A stretch of DNA of 64,000 nucleotides from Pycnopodia helianthoides (taxonomy: Eukaryota; Echinodermata; Asteroidea; Forcipulatida; Asteriidae). Location: positions 7,951,195 to 8,015,194 of the forward strand of contig CM063249.1 of the NCBI GenBank assembly GCA_032158295.1, read 5' to 3'. The position numbers were made by a program, and so were the translations under genes. Positions 60,701 to 64,000 of the stretch are shown one piece after another; position 1 is the stretch's first letter; each line of letters opens with the position of its first letter. The notes below the pieces were generated by a model. The model did not search any database. It was given only the letters and a program-made list of their open reading frames with translations, and was not told the DNA's origin.

Positions 60701-63431
60701 AAAACAGTTTATCAATGTTAGAAAAGTGTAGTATACTAAAAACAATTTATCAATATTAGAAAAGTGTAGTATACTAAAAACAATTTATCAATATTAGAAA
60801 AGTGTAGTATACTAAAACAATTTATCAATATTAGAAAAGTGTAGTATACTAAAACAATTTATCAATATTAGAAAAGTGTAGTATACTAAAACAATTTATC
60901 AATATTAGAAAAGTGTAGTATACTAAAACAATTTATCAATATTAGAAAAGTGTAGTATACTAAAGTGTAGGTAGTTCAGTGCCCCATACACTAGTATTGT
61001 TGGCTAGTAGTTTGGCTTAAATTGGGTCTCACTTGGTTTGGTCTTATTAGACAGAAGATTTCAAATTAAAGGGGTAACAAGTCGTTGTACAAGACATTGT
61101 ACAAATTTTACTTGCAAATGATAATTATTATCATAATCAATGTTGAAGGTTTTTTTTATTTTTGTTGTGTAGCTTTTGATGGAGTGAATGAACAGTGATT
61201 GAAGTTGATTTTGATGTTCAAAGACTAGTGTGTATCTGTTGCCTTGTTAACTCTCGCAGTGTCCCAGCCTCGATTTCACAAAAAGCTTAGATTGATCTAG
61301 CAAAGTGTGATGTCACCGTAATACAAATCACAATGGTAATACTTACAACTCATGTTAAGATGAATCTTAAGATGCTCTGTGAAATTGAGCCCAGGGCTGA
61401 TTAAACCGCCCCAATTTTTGAACTGTCTGTTCATAATGCATTTGTGTTGGTTACAACACACCATAAGAACTTAAAATGACCTTTTTGAAAGCTCAAGTTG
61501 TGACCGAGACAAAGTTTGAGAAGTCAACTTTAAACTAGTGTATAATGCCTTGACTGCAGTCATTGATTCTAGAATTTTATATGCAATTTATAAAAAAGGT
61601 AATAATTTACAGCTTAAAATGCACTTATTTAATACAGGGCACTGATACTGTTAAAGAAGAGAGTGAGCCATCTTAACCTACCTGTTCCGATCTCAGGAAG
61701 TGTGCAACAAAGTGCTGCTGGAGCTTCTCATTTGCGTAGTTTATACAGAGTTGTTCTAGGCTGTTTGATTGGAAGCTCTCAAACCCATAGATGTCCAACA
61801 GACCAATGAATGAGTGCCACTGACCAGCACAGGTGGTCTTGTTGATGAAGGTCACCAACCACACAAACAATCTTCAGATATGAAATCAGAAGATAATAAA
61901 TTTGTAATTAATTTTGTGTAATGCAAGTTCGCCCAAACAAGGCTCACAGCCACTCTTGGTAAGGGGCTACAAGAAGAAAACATTTAAGATGAAAATAACT
62001 CAGGGGAGCTGAAGGTAGGAATTGGTATTACTCTTAGAACAGTCTAGATTATAGGATGGCGGGAAACATGCACCAGGCAAGGAGCTCCAAAGAGATGCAG
62101 TGTGTCCGTGGAATAAAGCGGTTGGAACATCTAACACTGACGTTTCAGCATCTTGTCTTCACGGGTATCTTCAGGCCTGGGGGTTACAGTGCGAGACACT
62201 TTTTGGGTCCCTTGGTGTCATTACCACACAAAAAATATTCATAATAATAATGTAATAATGATAAAATCAAGACTGCTATTCCAACCTTATTCAGTTTATT
62301 GGCTATTTGAATCTACATGAGCTTAAAATAAAATAAATGAAGTTCTTCTCAGGAATGTACCTTGCATAGAGCAGTTTAGCCATGCAATCCCGTCTGTTTC
62401 CAGCCTCCTCCACCGTACAGGGTCTCATGAAGATGCTCTTCCTCTTGCTGTGGGATGCAGTGATCTTCCTGAACATCAAACACTTCTCCAGCTGCTCCGG
62501 GTCCAGACCGAGGAGTTCGGTCGCAAACCTGGACGACAGCAGGTAATCTAAACATGAGGAGAATAAGAGCAAAGTCAGCTGACATGTTTTACAGGTTCAC
62601 TCTCTCTTGTCCGAGTTGTTTTGACACAAACAACCGCTAGTGAGCGAGAATTGTTTAACCACTCAAGCTTTATAAGTACGTATTCCTACATTCAGAGCAC
62701 GCTTGTGTTCAAAGACCAATTTTTACAAGCTTGGTTACCACCCTGAAGATTTAACTTTAGAGCGAAACAAGTAGATATTAATTCCCATTCCTGAAATAAA
62801 AACATCCTTGAGATCGGTCATTAAATGTCAAAGTTCTAGATCTTCTTTCTGTGATCTGTATTAAGCTCAAACATTTTTTGTATACAAACACAGTCATGGC
62901 GCTCCATTGGCATTTTGGAACTTTCTATTTTCAGAAAATTGCATAATGCCAACCTTATTGTTTTTTTTAAACCACAATAATTGGAAAGATCCAAACTTTC
63001 TCTTTTTGACCATTGTAAACTTGGCTATGGAGAGTGAACATGGACAAAACTACAGCTTTATAACAAAATACCATTGTGTTTGGGCTTGAGTGCCTTTTTA
63101 TAAGAGATCTAGGTTGACTAAAATGTAGGAAAGAGGTGGTATAAGTGCAGTCGACTTAAGTCACCAATGGTAAGTAAGGGGGGGTATGAGTGCAGTTGAC
63201 TAAAGTTGCCTATGGTAAGAAATATAGGAGGTATGAGTTAGAAAATGGTTAAGTTGGTATTTGATGCAAACTTTAAATATGGTGGAATGAAACGCTGGGA
63301 GCTGGGAGTTTCCTTTGACTGTTGGTTGGGTAGAAAAAAATACCTTTATTATCTTCATCCACTTCACAGGGTTCCAGCTCCCCATCGCTAGTGAAGCAGA
63401 TATTACCGAGGTGAAGCAAGCCTGACAGTAC
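54738..63431 (-). CDS. MYO19: Unconventional myosin XIX, 3' part (12 exons)
   Basis: Actin motor of the mitochondrial outer membrane. Exons (minus order): 63431-63344, 62547-62361, 61871-61682, 60689-60579, 59668-59492, 59226-59134, 58590-58534, 58372-58195, 57273-57057, 56535-56406, 55846-55593, 55166-54738. Phases agree throughout except exon 58372-58195, which is one base short. Diagnostic motor stretches close to MYO19 are [59 protein letters not shown] and HYIRCIKPN. Two IQ-like segments follow ([13 protein letters not shown] and [15 protein letters not shown]). The last exon (142 aa) ends with a hydrophobic segment, [15 protein letters not shown], between lysines. The N-terminal motor (P-loop, switch I) lies beyond the right edge. 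Confidence 0.9.
55895..56030 (+). repeat. tRNA-like SINE
   Basis: CAGGTTGGCTTAGTGGTTTC box A, a degenerate box B, then GGACTGGGGCCTTGCATGTA and GATTGGGTCTTCGGTCCCTACC, the body shared with 29730-29965 and 46720-46860. It lies in an intron of MYO19. Confidence 0.55.
57345..57960. repeat. Dispersed repeats in a MYO19 intron
   Basis: Two echinoderm-style repeats abut: one beginning CAATTTCACAAAGAGCTAAG (relatives at 2885, 12940, 13215 and 61265) and one with GGGCCCAAGTTCATAGAGCT and AAGCAGCTCTGTGAAATTGG (relatives at 9490-9870, 24150 and 30905). Both have imperfect inverted ends. Confidence 0.5.
60702..60965. repeat. 37-38 bp tandem repeat, seven copies
   Basis: Unit beginning AATTTATCAATATTAGAAAA and ending GTGTAGTATACTAAAAC, with about seven near-identical copies. 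It lies in the MYO19 intron, starting about 13 bases before the 3' splice site of the exon at 60689-60579 on the coding strand. Confidence 0.9.
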
Positions 63432-64000
63432 CTAGTGTCAGAGAGTTGGGCAAAGAAAAGAAATCTTTCAAAATTCAGGCTGGTCAAACAAGAGTGCGCC
63501 ACCAAGAGTTTGCCCTAGAGAGGTTTACCTCCAGAGAGAAGACAGTGCAGTAATCACAATGAACATGGACATTTTAAGCAGTTGGCAATAGCTATAAGGA
63601 TAAAACAGGTTAAACTGATACAATTTCATTTTTTCAGTCAACCCTCAGAAATCCAAGAAACCATTGGTGCACGAATGGTTTCTCAGATTTAGATGTTTTG
63701 GGGTGAAAAATCATCCAAGCAATTTTACCATGGAGGGTGAAAAATCATCCAAACAAATTACTTCAAAGGGAATCCTTTCTCAAAACGGTTTATACTCCCT
63801 ACAGCTGCAGTGCTTCTTACAATTTTTGTTAATAGTATTTACCAATCTATGACTCTTCTTTTAAGTATACACACACTTAATCTTTTATAGGGGAATTCAC
63901 TCTTCTAATATAAACAGATGTTTTTTGTCTCCCAAATATTGATCATGCTTTAAAGCAGGAGTGTAACATACTGCCTCACTGTGTGAAGTGTTTCATTGTT

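Overview
The window is eukaryotic nuclear DNA, most likely from an echinoderm; a sea star is my best guess, at low confidence. The grounds are split genes with GT-AG introns, an animal MYO19 gene, tandem CYP2-clan P450 genes, and many tRNA-derived SINEs, TTAA-flanked MITEs and non-LTR fragments of the kind seen in echinoderm genomes. Exons were called by joining splice sites whose phases agree; no transcript data were available.

Layout. 2355-6223 (+): a five-exon gene for a 197-residue single-pass membrane protein I cannot name, with a 959 bp TTAA-flanked transposon in an intron. 6801-11973 (-): an intact five-exon CYP2-clan cytochrome P450 (552 aa). 16027-19549 (-): a second P450 with the same exon structure, broken by three single-base indels. 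About 19.6-22.3 kb holds MITE and decayed coding remnants.

23.6-51.6 kb is one structure: a large inverted duplication. The left arm (about 23590-34470) carries an intact nine-exon short-chain dehydrogenase/reductase (SDR) gene on the minus strand. The right arm (about 44610-51590) carries the same nine exons on the plus strand, with a 2-base deletion that makes it a pseudogene. Each arm shows the empty site for insertions present only in the other, so several mobile elements can be delimited: a Mutator-like foldback element with 9-bp target duplications, a Harbinger-like MITE with TTA duplications, and a TTAA MITE. A complete Ty3/gypsy LTR retrotransposon (36347-44378) sits in the spacer. 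It has two 651-bp LTRs with no difference seen by eye, a tRNA-Leu primer site, gag, a GGGAAAC slippery site, pol, and two accessory ORFs where env would lie (a tandem C2H2 zinc-finger protein and a 144-aa protein I do not recognise). Splice signals suggest these are made from a spliced subgenomic RNA.

54738-63431 (-): the 3' part of a MYO19 (mitochondrial myosin XIX) gene, with twelve exons from mid-motor to the stop codon; the ATP-binding N-terminal part lies beyond the right edge. Its C-terminus ends in a short hydrophobic segment flanked by lysines that resembles a mitochondrial tail anchor. One motor exon has a single-base deletion, which may be an assembly error.

The most notable items are the gypsy accessory ORFs with their expression signals, the inverted SDR duplication with its dated insertions, P450 exon 4 shared without visible difference between an intact and a broken gene, and the MYO19 tail.
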